NCBI GenBank assembly: GCA_037439465.1
Contig: JBBIVX010000012.1
Coordinates: forward strand, 1 to 64,000
Reading direction: 5' to 3'
Length of the DNA stretch: 64,000 nucleotides
From: Parasulfuritortus sp037439465
GTDB taxonomy: Bacteria > Pseudomonadota > Gammaproteobacteria > Burkholderiales > Thiobacillaceae
The stretch's first letter is position 1; every line of letters starts with the position of its first letter. This document shows positions 1 to 9,598 of this stretch, one piece after another. The translations under genes were made by a program, and so were the position numbers. The notes under the pieces are model-generated. The model did not search any database, was not told where the DNA came from, and saw only the letters and a list, made by a program, of their open reading frames with translations.

Positions 1-48
1 GGCCAAGTTGTTGCGCGCTTCGGTGTAGGTGACGGCTTCCATGGTCAT
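1..48 (-). CDS. YefM/Phd-type antitoxin, N-terminal fragment
   Basis: Reading leftward from the ATG at 48, the first 16 codons give MTMEAVTYTEARNNLA and run off the window. This is the typical beginning of Phd/YefM antitoxins, in which a short strand is followed by an 'AxTYTEARxNLA' helix of the DNA-binding domain. Such proteins neutralise a partner RelE/YoeB-type mRNA interferase and repress their own operon. A second in-frame ATG lies at 42. The toxin gene would lie further left, outside the window. Only 16 residues are visible, so the family call rests on the N-terminal signature alone. Confidence 0.6.
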   Translation of the reverse strand, partial: MTMEAVTYTEARNNLA

Positions 49-49
49 A

Positions 50-72
50 TGTACAGAAATAAGAACATGTTC
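50..72. promoter_or_regulatory. Possible YefM operator (TGTACA and palindrome)
   Basis: Immediately upstream of the antitoxin start are TGTACA at 50-55 and the 10-bp perfect palindrome GAACATGTTC at 63-72. E. coli YefM-YoeB binds operator palindromes with a TGTACA core (established). The position over the start region fits autoregulation, but the assignment is inference. Confidence 0.4.
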
Positions 73-141
73 AGTATGCGCCGGCAGGGTGGGATAAACA
101 AGCCAAACTTTCCTGCTGGGATTGTCAAGCGGTGAGAGTGG

Positions 142-1959
<1,818 letters not shown>

Positions 1960-2033
1960 TTTTTCAGGGGATCGGGCGGCCGGCATCCGTTAAAATCCCC
2001 GCCTTTCGTATCGTTGTCGCCGTCGCCATCGCC

Positions 2034-3407
2034 ATGCTGAAACTTTACAACACGCTTGCCCGTGACAAGCAGGAATTCGTCCCCATCGAGCCGGGCAAAG
2101 TGCGTATGTACGTCTGCGGCATGACGGTGTACGACTACTGCCACCTGGGCCATGCCCGCGTGCTGGTGGTGTTCGACATGATTACCCGCTGGCTGCGCGC
2201 CTCGGGTTATGACGTGAACTACGTCCGCAACATCACCGACATCGATGACAAGATCATCAAGCGGGCGAACGAGAACGGCGAGCCTTTCACCGCCCTGACC
2301 CAGCGTTTCATCGACGCCATGCACGAGGACAGCGCTGCCCTGGGCGTGCTGCCGCCCGACCACGAGCCGCGCGCCACCGAGTACGTGGGCAGGATGCTGG
2401 CCATGATCCAGACCCTGATCGACAACGGCCATGCCTATGCGGCCGCCAACGGCGATGTCTACTACGCGGTGCAGACCTTTGCCGAGTATGGCCGTCTGTC
2501 AGGCAAGTCGCTGGATGATTTGCGCGCCGGCGAGCGGGTGGACGTGGAGCCGCACAAGCGGGACCCGATGGACTTCGCACTCTGGAAGGCGGCTAAGCCG
2601 GGCGAGCCATCCTGGCCGTCACCCTGGGGCGCGGGCCGGCCGGGCTGGCATATCGAGTGCTCGGCCATGGGCTCGGACCTGCTCGGGCAGCATTTCGACA
2701 TCCACGGCGGCGGCCAGGACCTGCAGTTTCCGCACCACGAGAACGAGATTGCCCAATCGGAAGGCGCGCACCACTGCAAGTTCGTCAACTACTGGCTGCA
2801 CAATGGTTTCGTCCGGGTCGACGACGAGAAGATGTCGAAGTCGCTGGGCAACTTTTTCACCATCCGCGAGGTGCTGGAGAAATACGACGCCGAGGTGGTG
2901 CGTTTCTTTATTCTGCGCGCCCATTATCGCAGCCCACTAAACTATTCTGACCAGCATCTGGACGATGCCAGAAGCGCCTTGACCAGACTCTATACGTCCT
3001 TGCGCGGGCTAAACGCGCCGATGCGGACGATAGACTGGAGCGATGTATCCGCGGCACGCTTCAAGGCGGCGATGGACGATGACTTCAATACACCTGAGGC
3101 GCTGGCCGTGTTGTTCGATCTGGCCGGCGAGTTAAACCGCAACCGTGATCCTGCCAGGGCGGGTCTGCTGCGGGCGTTGGCCGGCGCGCTGGGCTTGTTG
3201 CAACGTGATCCCGAGACCTACATGCAGGCAGGCGCTACAGGAGAGAGGGGGTATGCCGCCAGCCGTATCGAGGCGTTGATCGCTGAACGTCTGGCGGCAC
3301 GCAGAGTACGCGACTTCAAGCGAGCGGATGCGATTCGGGATGAGTTGAAGAGCGCGGGCATCGTGCTCGAGGACACATCCGGCGGGACGCTCTGGCGCCG
3401 GGAATGA
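2034..3407 (+). CDS. cysS: Cysteinyl-tRNA synthetase
   Basis: Class I aminoacyl-tRNA synthetase that charges tRNA-Cys. The 457 residues match the family length. Zinc ligand Cys28 lies in MYVCGMTVYD, the HIGH-type motif is HLGH at 37-40, and the KMSKS motif occurs as DDEKMSKSLGN near residue 266. The segment FPHHENEIAQSE supplies the other typical zinc-site residues. The C-terminal DALR anticodon-binding region ends in GTLWRRE. A possible -10 element TAAAAT lies at 1991-1996. The gene stands alone, with a hairpin downstream. Confidence 0.97.
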   Translation: MLKLYNTLARDKQEFVPIEPGKVRMYVCGMTVYDYCHLGHARVLVVFDMITRWLRASGYDVNYVRNITDIDDKIIKRANENGEPFTALTQRFIDAMHEDSAALGVLPPDHEPRATEYVGRMLAMIQTLIDNGHAYAAANGDVYYAVQTFAEYGRLSGKSLDDLRAGERVDVEPHKRDPMDFALWKAAKPGEPSWPSPWGAGRPGWHIECSAMGSDLLGQHFDIHGGGQDLQFPHHENEIAQSEGAHHCKFVNYWLHNGFVRVDDEKMSKSLGNFFTIREVLEKYDAEVVRFFILRAHYRSPLNYSDQHLDDARSALTRLYTSLRGLNAPMRTIDWSDVSAARFKAAMDDDFNTPEALAVLFDLAGELNRNRDPARAGLLRALAGALGLLQRDPETYMQAGATGERGYAASRIEALIAERLAARRVRDFKRADAIRDELKSAGIVLEDTSGGTLWRRE

Positions 3408-3423
3408 CGGCGATGCCGGATAG

Positions 3424-3453
3424 GCAGACGGCCACCCGCAGGTGGCCGTCTGC
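3424..3453. terminator. 13-bp perfect hairpin between convergent genes
   Basis: The arms at 3424-3436 and 3441-3453 are perfectly complementary (GCAGACGGCCACC and its complement) around the loop CGCA. The hairpin sits between the convergent ends of cysS and the Met-rich gene, so termination in both directions is likely. No T-run follows on either strand, so it is not a canonical intrinsic terminator. Confidence 0.55.
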
Positions 3454-3471
3454 TGCGTCGCCTGGGCGATA

Positions 3472-4329
3472 TTACTTCTTGGCCGGGGCGGCAGCGGCTG
3501 GAGCGGCCGGAGCGGCGTAGCCGGGCACGGCGGCCAGCGGGGCGGCCATCATGCCCATCCAGGCATTGGGATCAAAAAAATTGAAGGTGCCGGCGGGAGC
3601 GGCAGCGGTCGGCGCAGCACCCCAAGGCATGGGCACCGTGGCCCATGGCGTAGCGGCAGCGCCAGTCCCGGCGGGGACCGCGGCGCCCATTGGGTTGGTC
3701 ATCCAACTACCCCACATCGGGCCATAACTCTTGGGATCGAGGCCGGCGCCCATCCAGTTCATGTACCAGGATGGGTTCATGGTATTCATCCCCATCTGCC
3801 ACAGCTTGGGATCCATGGGGGCCATCATCCACTTCATGTACATGTTGGGGTTCATGGTGTTCATCATCATGGACCACATCTTGGGGTCCATGGGCATCAT
3901 CACCCAGCGCATCATCTTGCCCGGATCGGTCATGGTGGTGAGCAGGGCAGTGTAGAAGTTGGGGTCCATGCCTGCGGCCATCCACTTCATGTAGATGCTG
4001 GGGTCGGCCCACTCAGCCATGTTACGGTAAGCGTTGGGATCCATCATGGAGCCCATCATGCGGGTCCAGCCGGCAGGGTCCATCATGCCGTTGCCCATGG
4101 CACTATAGAAGCCGGGCTCGGTGACGGCGTTGAACCATGGCACAAAGACTTTAGGGTCCTTGTAAGCAGACTGGTTCTGGGTAAAGTCGGTCATGCGGTT
4201 CAGCCAAGCCTCCGGGGTCTGCGGTACGGGCTTGGGGGCAGGGGCGGCAGCAGGCGCCGGCGCGCTTTGCGCCAGGGCAAGACTGGAAGTGCCGAGGATC
4301 AGGGCGGCGACAAGGATTTTAACTTTCAT
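3472..4329 (-). CDS. Secreted Met-rich protein with tandem MDPxxY repeats
   Basis: A 285-residue protein of unknown function. Residues 1-20 form a clear Sec signal peptide (MKVKILVAALILGTSSLALA, then QSAPAP), followed by an Ala/Pro linker. From about residue 40 to 215 the chain is a string of roughly a dozen degenerate 12-14-residue units with the pattern [M/A/T]-[D/N]-P-x-x-[Y/W/F]-x-x-x-M, for example MDPKMWSMMMNT, MNPNMYMKWMMAP and MDPKLWQMGMNT. About 41 of 285 residues are Met, and Trp/Tyr is also high. The tail is Ala/Pro-rich with one more FDPNAW unit. A good Shine-Dalgarno (AGGAG) precedes the start. Possible roles are metal (copper) binding through Met thioethers, or a repeat coat or granule protein; neither can be shown from sequence. 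It is monocistronic. Confidence 0.85.
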   Translation of the reverse strand: MKVKILVAALILGTSSLALAQSAPAPAAAPAPKPVPQTPEAWLNRMTDFTQNQSAYKDPKVFVPWFNAVTEPGFYSAMGNGMMDPAGWTRMMGSMMDPNAYRNMAEWADPSIYMKWMAAGMDPNFYTALLTTMTDPGKMMRWVMMPMDPKMWSMMMNTMNPNMYMKWMMAPMDPKLWQMGMNTMNPSWYMNWMGAGLDPKSYGPMWGSWMTNPMGAAVPAGTGAAATPWATVPMPWGAAPTAAAPAGTFNFFDPNAWMGMMAAPLAAVPGYAAPAAPAAAAPAKK

Positions 4330-4502
4330 GGCTCTCTCCTGTTTTACGACAATAGGGATAATGTGTGTATGCGGGCGAACTACATCATAAGTATATCAGC
4401 ATATCTAAATGTATGAACGTACCAGTACTCGTCCGTCGTCCGTTGCCAGAAATAATTTGTTGGCTAAATACAACAAACGACATAGGGCGTAAGGCGAAGA
4501 AT
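4330..4502. promoter_or_regulatory. AT-rich divergent intergenic region
   Basis: This 173-bp stretch separates the divergent starts of the Met-rich gene and the DUF72-like gene. It is clearly richer in A+T than its surroundings (around 4365-4410 and 4450-4480), as expected for back-to-back promoters. I could not assign unambiguous -35/-10 pairs. A frame starting at 4365 is open through it, but its translation there is not conserved-looking. Confidence 0.4.
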
Positions 4503-4988
4503 ATGAGGAACGAAATAGCACGCGCAGGCCAATCTGTCTACGTGGGGGCCGACGATTGGTTACATCCACAATGGTGCGGCGTCTTTTACCCGGATGACAT
4601 GCCGGTGGACTGGCAATTGGCTTACTACGCGACGCAATTTGGCTGTATTTGGTTACCCCAGACGCGCTGGCTAGCCGCGACCGCAAAAGAGGCCAGGCAA
4701 TGGGTGGAAGACACGCCGGCCGGTTTTCGCTTCCTGTTGGAGCGGCCGGTGCGTATGAGGCCAGGCGGCGCCGGGCTTCTGGCGCTACTCAAACCCAAGC
4801 TGGGGGCCATCTGCCCGGCTGACGCTGGCCGTCTGCTCTGGTTCGACGGCGACACCCGCTTGCGTGATCTGCCTGAGCGCATCGAACGTGGCCGGCATGG
4901 CAGCGAACCGGTTTATCTGCTCAGCCGCGACGGTAACCTGGCGGGATTGGAACGGGTGCGCACCCTGGTTGCTCTGCTTGGCCTATGA
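4503..4988 (+). CDS. Short DUF72 (YecE)-like protein
   Basis: A 161-residue protein whose N-terminal half follows the DUF72/YecE pattern: YVGADDWLHPQW, then FYP, then a LAYYATQF helix, and later WVEDTPAGFRFLLERP. Full-length DUF72 proteins are about 240-290 residues and keep an 'EINSTFYRLP' segment. Here that segment is replaced by IWLPQTRWL, and the C-terminal half is shortened, so it is a divergent and probably specialised member. The biochemical role of DUF72 is not established. The start was chosen at the ATG at 4503 because the similarity begins just after it. mlaF follows after 57 bp. Confidence 0.6.
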   Translation: MRNEIARAGQSVYVGADDWLHPQWCGVFYPDDMPVDWQLAYYATQFGCIWLPQTRWLAATAKEARQWVEDTPAGFRFLLERPVRMRPGGAGLLALLKPKLGAICPADAGRLLWFDGDTRLRDLPERIERGRHGSEPVYLLSRDGNLAGLERVRTLVALLGL

Positions 4989-5007
4989 CTTCGGGTCTGC
5001 CGTCCGT

Positions 5008-5013
5008 TAAAAT
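5008..5013 (+). promoter_or_regulatory. Probable -10 element of the mla operon
   Basis: TAAAAT sits 32 bp before the mlaF start, with TATGAC at 4984-4989 as a weak -35 candidate at 18-bp spacing. The same CCGTTAAAATC string lies upstream of cysS, so it may be a recurring promoter form here. Confidence 0.4.
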
Positions 5014-5045
5014 CGCGCCACGACGCACAAACCACTTTATTACGC

Positions 5046-5849
5046 ATGGCCGACGAACTTGTCATCCTCCGCGATCTGCATTTCGCTTATGGTCAGAGAC
5101 CCATCCTCAAAGGGATCGATCTGACTGCGCGGCGTGGACAGGTGGTCGCCATCATGGGCAGTTCCGGTTGCGGCAAGACGACCCTGCTGCGGCTGATCGG
5201 CGGTTCCATCAGACCAACTCGTGGGGAAGTGCGGGTGGCTGGTCAGAACGTGGCGGAACTCGATCAGAACGGCCTCTATCTATTGCGCCGGCGCATGGGC
5301 ATGTTGTTTCAGTTTGGCGCCCTGTTCACCGACATGTCGGTCTTCGACAATGTCGCCTTTCAATTGCGCGAGCACACCGATCTGCCAGAGGAAATGATCC
5401 ACGATCTGGTGCTGATGAAGCTGCACGCCGTGGGTTTGCGCGGCGCCCATGCGCTCATGCCTTCGGAACTCTCCGGCGGCATGGCCCGGCGAGTGGCGCT
5501 GGCCCGCGCCATCGCCCTGGACCCGATGCTGATCATGTACGATGAGCCCTTCGCCGGTCTCGACCCGATCTCGCTGGGCGTCATCGGCAACCTCATCCGG
5601 CGGTTGACCCAAGCGCTGGGTCTGACCTCTATCGTGGTGACCCACGATGTGCAGGAATCGCTCAAGATCGTCGATTATGTCTATTTCATCTCCGAGGGCG
5701 TGGTGGAAGCCCAGGGCACGGCGGCGGAGATCAAGGCCTCGGTACTGCCCTATGTGCACCAGTTCGTGCATGGCGAGGAGGACGGGCCCGTTCCATTCCA
5801 TTACCCCGCCGAACCGTATACCGCCGCATTGAGACTGGCACATGGCTGA
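5046..5849 (+). CDS. mlaF: Phospholipid ABC transporter ATP-binding protein MlaF
   Basis: ATPase of the MlaFEDB complex, which moves phospholipids between the periplasmic carrier MlaC and the inner membrane to keep the outer membrane asymmetric. The 267 residues include Walker A GSSGCGKTT near residue 38, the signature LSGGMARRVALARA, Walker B MYDEPFAGLDP, and the H-loop THD. The C-terminal extension ending in PAEPYTAALRLAHG is typical of MlaF and packs against its partner or MlaB. The gene overlaps mlaE by 8 bp, indicating translational coupling. Confidence 0.95.
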   Translation: MADELVILRDLHFAYGQRPILKGIDLTARRGQVVAIMGSSGCGKTTLLRLIGGSIRPTRGEVRVAGQNVAELDQNGLYLLRRRMGMLFQFGALFTDMSVFDNVAFQLREHTDLPEEMIHDLVLMKLHAVGLRGAHALMPSELSGGMARRVALARAIALDPMLIMYDEPFAGLDPISLGVIGNLIRRLTQALGLTSIVVTHDVQESLKIVDYVYFISEGVVEAQGTAAEIKASVLPYVHQFVHGEEDGPVPFHYPAEPYTAALRLAHG

Positions 5850-6636
5850 GCGTGCCCTCGGCGGCATTCGCCGTGTTGGCCATCGGGCCATAGAAACCGT
5901 CTGGCGGATGGGCGTCGCCGCCCGCTTTTTCCTGTTGACGCTGCTCCATTCCGGCATCTGTTTCAGGCGACCGCAACTGGTGATTCGCGAGATATTCAGC
6001 GCCGGCGTGTTATCGCTCGTCATCATCGTGGTTTCCGGTCTGTTTGTCGGCATGGTGCTGGGGCTGCAAGGCTATGAGACCTTGCAAACCTATGGCTCGG
6101 AGGAGGCCCTTGGTGTCCTGGTGGCGCTGTCCCTGGTACGCGAGCTGGGACCGGTGGTGGCGGCACTGTTGTTCGCCAGCAGGGCCGGCTCCGCCATCAC
6201 CGCCGAGATCGGACTGATGAAGGCCACCGAACAGATCGCTGCCATGGAGATGATGGCGGTGGATCCCATCGCCCGCGTCGTGGCGCCGCGCTTCTGTGGG
6301 GCGGTGACTTCGATGCCCTTGCTGGCGGCCATGTTCTCGGCCATGGGGGTGTTCGGCGGTTATCTGGTGGGGGTGGTGCTGATCGGTGTCGATGAAGGAT
6401 CATTCTGGTCGCAGATGCAAGCCGCGGTGGATTTCCGTCAGGACATCGTCAATGGCGTGATCAAAAGCACTGTGTTCGGGGTCGCGGTGACTATCATCGC
6501 CCTGTTCGAGGGCTATGATGCCCCACCCACTGCCGAGGGTGTCTCCCGCGCTACCACCCGTACCGTGGTGACATCGAGCCTGGCCATCCTGGCCCTGGAT
6601 TTCGTTTTGACAGCTTTCATGTTCCGTGGAGCCTGA
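5842..6636 (+). CDS. mlaE: Phospholipid ABC transporter permease MlaE
   Basis: A 264-residue inner-membrane permease of the MlaE/YrbE family. Visible are an amphipathic N-terminal interfacial helix, several hydrophobic segments (for example VLSLVIIVVSGLFVGMVLGL), and the conserved EIGLMKATEQIAAMEMMAVDP region that contacts the ATPase. It forms the dimeric core of MlaFEDB with MlaF outside and the MlaD ring on the periplasmic face. The start overlaps the end of mlaF. Confidence 0.95.
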   Translation: MAERALGGIRRVGHRAIETVWRMGVAARFFLLTLLHSGICFRRPQLVIREIFSAGVLSLVIIVVSGLFVGMVLGLQGYETLQTYGSEEALGVLVALSLVRELGPVVAALLFASRAGSAITAEIGLMKATEQIAAMEMMAVDPIARVVAPRFCGAVTSMPLLAAMFSAMGVFGGYLVGVVLIGVDEGSFWSQMQAAVDFRQDIVNGVIKSTVFGVAVTIIALFEGYDAPPTAEGVSRATTRTVVTSSLAILALDFVLTAFMFRGA

Positions 6637-6639
6637 GTT

Positions 6640-7119
6640 ATGGAGCGGACAACTCTGGATTTGTGGGTCGGCCTGTTCGTGGTGCTGGGCATCCTAGCCT
6701 TGGTTTTCCTGGCCCTGAAGGTCGGGAATATCGGCACCATCGATACCACGCGCACCTATGCGGTGACGGCGCGTTTTCCCAATATCGGTGGCCTCAAGGT
6801 GCGCGCCCCGGTGAAGAGCGCGGGCGTAGTCGTGGGCCGGGTAGGGGACATACGTTTCAATACACAGCATTACGAAGCCGAGGTCGTCTTGAATTTGAAC
6901 TCCGCCTACGCCTTCCCGGTCGATAGCAGTGCCGCCATCATGACCTCCGGTCTGCTCGGCGAGCAATACATCGCCCTTGAACCCGGAGCTGAAGAGAAAA
7001 TGCTGGCGGCGGGCGGCGTCATCAAGATCACCCAGGGTGCCGTGGTCCTGGAAAATTTGATCGGCCAGTTTCTCTATGGCAAGGCGGACGAAGCCAAGGC
7101 AGCCAAACCGGCTGAGTAG
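6640..7119 (+). CDS. mlaD: Outer membrane asymmetry protein MlaD (MCE domain)
   Basis: A 159-residue membrane-anchored MCE protein. One N-terminal transmembrane helix (LWVGLFVVLGILALVFLALKV) is followed by a single MCE domain, with signature FPNIGGLKVRAPVKSAGVVVGRV and the later GLLGEQYIALEPG. Six copies form a periplasmic ring that handles lipid between MlaC and MlaE. It starts 3 bp after mlaE stops. The C-terminal tail is short and lysine-rich. Confidence 0.93.
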   Translation: MERTTLDLWVGLFVVLGILALVFLALKVGNIGTIDTTRTYAVTARFPNIGGLKVRAPVKSAGVVVGRVGDIRFNTQHYEAEVVLNLNSAYAFPVDSSAAIMTSGLLGEQYIALEPGAEEKMLAAGGVIKITQGAVVLENLIGQFLYGKADEAKAAKPAE

Positions 7120-7190
7120 GAATGTCACTTGACGCCAGGATTGCCAAAACTGATATTTGTCCCCATTGCGGTTTTCTATTGGACGAAAGT

Positions 7191-7805
7191 ATGAAGTCAC
7201 TATTCGCTATGTTCTCGCTGGCCTTGCTGCTAGCCTTTATTACGCCGGTGCGAGCGGAGATCGCCCCTGACACCCTGGCTCGCAACACCACCAGCGAGGT
7301 GATGCGCATCGTCAAACAGGATCCCGACATCAAGAATGGCAAGGGCAAGAAGGTTTACCAACTGGTCGAGGCCATGATCCTGCCGCACTTCGATTTCGAA
7401 CACATGGCCAAACTGGCGATAGCGCGTAATTGGAGTAAGGCAACACCGGCGCAGCAACAACAACTGGTCAATGAATTTCGCGCTCTTTTGGTGCGCACCT
7501 ACGCCGCTTCCATATCCAGCGTGGCGGAGTACAAGATCGATTTCAAGCCGCTGCGTATGGCGACTGCCGAGAGCGATGTCACCGTCAATTCCGAGGTCAG
7601 CAAACCCGGCGCGCCGCCCATTACCATCGACTACCGCATGGAGAGGCAGGACAACGGCTGGAAGGTTTACGACGTGCTGGTGGATGATGTCAGTCTGGTC
7701 ACCGTCTATCGCAATTCCTTCAACTCCGAGGTACGCAAGGGCGGCATCGACGGCCTGATCCAGACCTTGGCCCGGCGCAATCAGCGACCGGGTCTGGATA
7801 AGTAG
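7191..7805 (+). CDS. mlaC: Periplasmic phospholipid-binding protein MlaC
   Basis: A 204-residue soluble periplasmic carrier that ferries phospholipids between the outer-membrane MlaA complex and MlaFEDB. A Sec signal peptide is visible at MKSLFAMFSLALLLAFITPVRA, which fixes the start at 7191. The frame is open back to an ATG at 7122, but the extra 23 residues would precede the signal peptide. Family features are PHFDFEHMAKLAIARNW in the middle and the NGWKVYDVLVDDVSLV strand pair near the C-terminus. Confidence 0.93.
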   Translation: MKSLFAMFSLALLLAFITPVRAEIAPDTLARNTTSEVMRIVKQDPDIKNGKGKKVYQLVEAMILPHFDFEHMAKLAIARNWSKATPAQQQQLVNEFRALLVRTYAASISSVAEYKIDFKPLRMATAESDVTVNSEVSKPGAPPITIDYRMERQDNGWKVYDVLVDDVSLVTVYRNSFNSEVRKGGIDGLIQTLARRNQRPGLDK

Positions 7806-7808
7806 TCC

Positions 7809-8084
7809 ATGCGCGTCGAGGACGGCATCGCCTATCCCGAGGGGGGGATGACCCTGGCCGAAACACCGGAATTGCTACCAGCCGGCGTAGCGGCTTTTTC
7901 CATGGGGGCTAGGGTGTTCGATCTGGCCGGTGTGGGTCAGGTCGATTCCTCCGCCCTCAGTCTGCTATTCGCCTGGCAGCGTCGCGCATGCGCCATCAAT
8001 ATCCCACTGAGTTTCCGCAACCTGCCGGAAAGTCTGCACAGCCTGGCCAAGCTCTACGGCGTGGGCGAAATCATCACCCTCTGA
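7809..8084 (+). CDS. mlaB: STAS-domain protein MlaB
   Basis: A 91-residue STAS-domain protein that binds and stabilises MlaF in the cytoplasm. It shows the STAS core pattern FDLAGVGQVDSSALSLLFAW, with the VDSSAL segment at the position of the usual conserved serine/threonine loop. It starts 3 bp after mlaC. It completes mlaFEDCB; mlaA is not in the window. Confidence 0.85.
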   Translation: MRVEDGIAYPEGGMTLAETPELLPAGVAAFSMGARVFDLAGVGQVDSSALSLLFAWQRRACAINIPLSFRNLPESLHSLAKLYGVGEIITL

Positions 8085-8086
8085 CT

Positions 8087-8824
8087 ATGGTCGCCGCCAT
8101 ACGCGTCGAGGCGCTGGAAAAGCGCTTCCCCGGTGGCGTGCAGGCGCTGCACGGCGTCGATCTCGCAGTCGAGGCGGGCGAATTCTTCGCTCTCCTGGGA
8201 CCAAACGGTGCCGGCAAAACCACGCTGATCAGCATCCTGGCCGGCTTGACACGTGCCACCGCCGGCCATGCCTGGGTGATGGGCTTCGATGTGGTCGGTC
8301 AGTATCGCCATGCCCGCCGCAATCTGGGCGTGGTGCCACAGGAACTGGTGTTCGATCCCTTCTTTACGGTGCGGGAAACACTGCAATTCCAGTCCGGCTA
8401 TTACGGAATTCGCCACAATAATGCCTGGATCGAAGAATTGCTCGACAACTTGGGACTCGCCGATAAAGCCGACACCAATATGCGTCGTCTGTCGGGCGGC
8501 ATGAAACGGCGGGTGCTGGTGGCCCAGGCATTGGTGCACAGGCCGCCGGTCATCGTGCTGGACGAGCCGACCGCCGGCGTCGATGTCGAGTTGCGGCAAT
8601 CGCTGTGGGCCTTCATCCGCCGCCTCAACGGCGAGGGGCACACCATTTTGTTGACCACCCATTATTTGGAGGAGGCCGAAGTGTTGTGCGAACGGGTGGC
8701 CATGCTCAAGGACGGACGTATCGTCGCCCTCGACCGCACGGCCAACCTGCTCAAACACGATGTGGGCCTGGAGGCCGCTTTCCTGCGGGTCATGGCAGCG
8801 GATGGAGGCGGAGCGACGCGATGA
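8087..8824 (+). CDS. ABC-2 type exporter ATP-binding subunit
   Basis: A 245-residue ATPase of the DrrA/YadG/NodI group. It has Walker A GPNGAGKTT, signature LSGGMKRRVLVAQAL, Walker B VIVLDEPTAGVD, and a switch histidine in TTHYLEEAE. It starts 2 bp after mlaB, so it is probably co-transcribed with mla. It overlaps its permease gene by 4 bp (ATGA). The substrate is unknown. The E. coli relative is YadG, and the position directly behind the Mla genes recurs in betaproteobacteria, suggesting an envelope substrate. Confidence 0.9.
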   Translation: MVAAIRVEALEKRFPGGVQALHGVDLAVEAGEFFALLGPNGAGKTTLISILAGLTRATAGHAWVMGFDVVGQYRHARRNLGVVPQELVFDPFFTVRETLQFQSGYYGIRHNNAWIEELLDNLGLADKADTNMRRLSGGMKRRVLVAQALVHRPPVIVLDEPTAGVDVELRQSLWAFIRRLNGEGHTILLTTHYLEEAEVLCERVAMLKDGRIVALDRTANLLKHDVGLEAAFLRVMAADGGGATR

Positions 8825-9576
8825 CCGGTTTTCTGACCTTGTTCCACAAGGAGGTCATCCGCTTCTGGAAGGTGCTATTGCAAACCGTACTGGCACCAGT
8901 ATTGACGGCCCTGCTTTATCTGCTGGTGTTCGCGCATGTTCTGGAGCCGCAAGTCGAGGTTTATCCAGGCGTTGGTTACACCGCTTTCCTCATGCCCGGT
9001 CTGGTAATGATGTCGGTATTGCAGAATGCCTTCGCTAACAGCTCGTCGAGCCTGATCCAGTCCAAGATCACCGGCAACCTGGTGTTCGTCCTGATGCCAC
9101 CGCTATCGAACTTCGAGTTTTTCGCGGCCTATCTGCTGGCCGCCATGTTGCGCGGCCTGCTGGTTGGGGCTGGGGTGTTTTTGGTGGGGCTGTTCTTCAC
9201 CGACCTGCAGCTCGTGCATCCACTCTGGGCCTTGCTCTATGTCGTGCTGGCCAGCGGCGCTTTCGCCGCAGTCGGTATCATCGCCGGCATCTGGGCGGAC
9301 AAGTTTGATCACCTGGGCGGTATCCAGAACTTTATCATCTTCCCCCTCACCTTTCTGTCCGGCGTCTTCTATTCCATCCATTCCCTGCCGCCATTCTGGC
9401 AGCGGGTATCGCATTGGAATCCCGTCTTCTACATGATCGACGGCTTCCGCTTCGGTTTTCATGGTGTCTCCGACGTCAGCCCATGGCTTGGGCTCGCCGT
9501 GGTGCTGCCGTTCAGCCTGTTGCTCGGTGTGCTTTCTTTGCAGCTCATCAGACTGGGCTATAAACTGCGCACCTGA
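8821..9576 (+). CDS. ABC-2 type exporter permease
   Basis: A 251-residue inner-membrane permease of the ABC-2/YadH type. About six hydrophobic segments are visible, including VLAPVLTALLYLLVFAHVL at the start and LAVVLPFSLLLGVLSLQLI at the end. The ABC-2 signature region reads GIWADKFDHLGGIQNFIIFP followed by LTFLSGVFYSIHSLP. It pairs with the preceding ATPase through an ATGA overlap. The transported molecule cannot be read from the sequence. Confidence 0.9.
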   Translation: MTGFLTLFHKEVIRFWKVLLQTVLAPVLTALLYLLVFAHVLEPQVEVYPGVGYTAFLMPGLVMMSVLQNAFANSSSSLIQSKITGNLVFVLMPPLSNFEFFAAYLLAAMLRGLLVGAGVFLVGLFFTDLQLVHPLWALLYVVLASGAFAAVGIIAGIWADKFDHLGGIQNFIIFPLTFLSGVFYSIHSLPPFWQRVSHWNPVFYMIDGFRFGFHGVSDVSPWLGLAVVLPFSLLLGVLSLQLIRLGYKLRT

Positions 9577-9598
9577 TTCGTATTGCTTGTCTCCCCAC

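Noticed and set aside
3442..4416. Gly/His-rich frame of 324 codons on the plus strand opposite the Met-rich gene
   Set aside because: Its His/Gly repeats are the reverse reading of Met/Pro/Asp codons. The minus-strand frame has a signal peptide and a good Shine-Dalgarno, so it is the real gene.
7122..7190. N-terminal extension of MlaC with a CPHCG motif
   Set aside because: It would place 23 residues before a normal signal peptide; the CxxC-like motif is probably chance.
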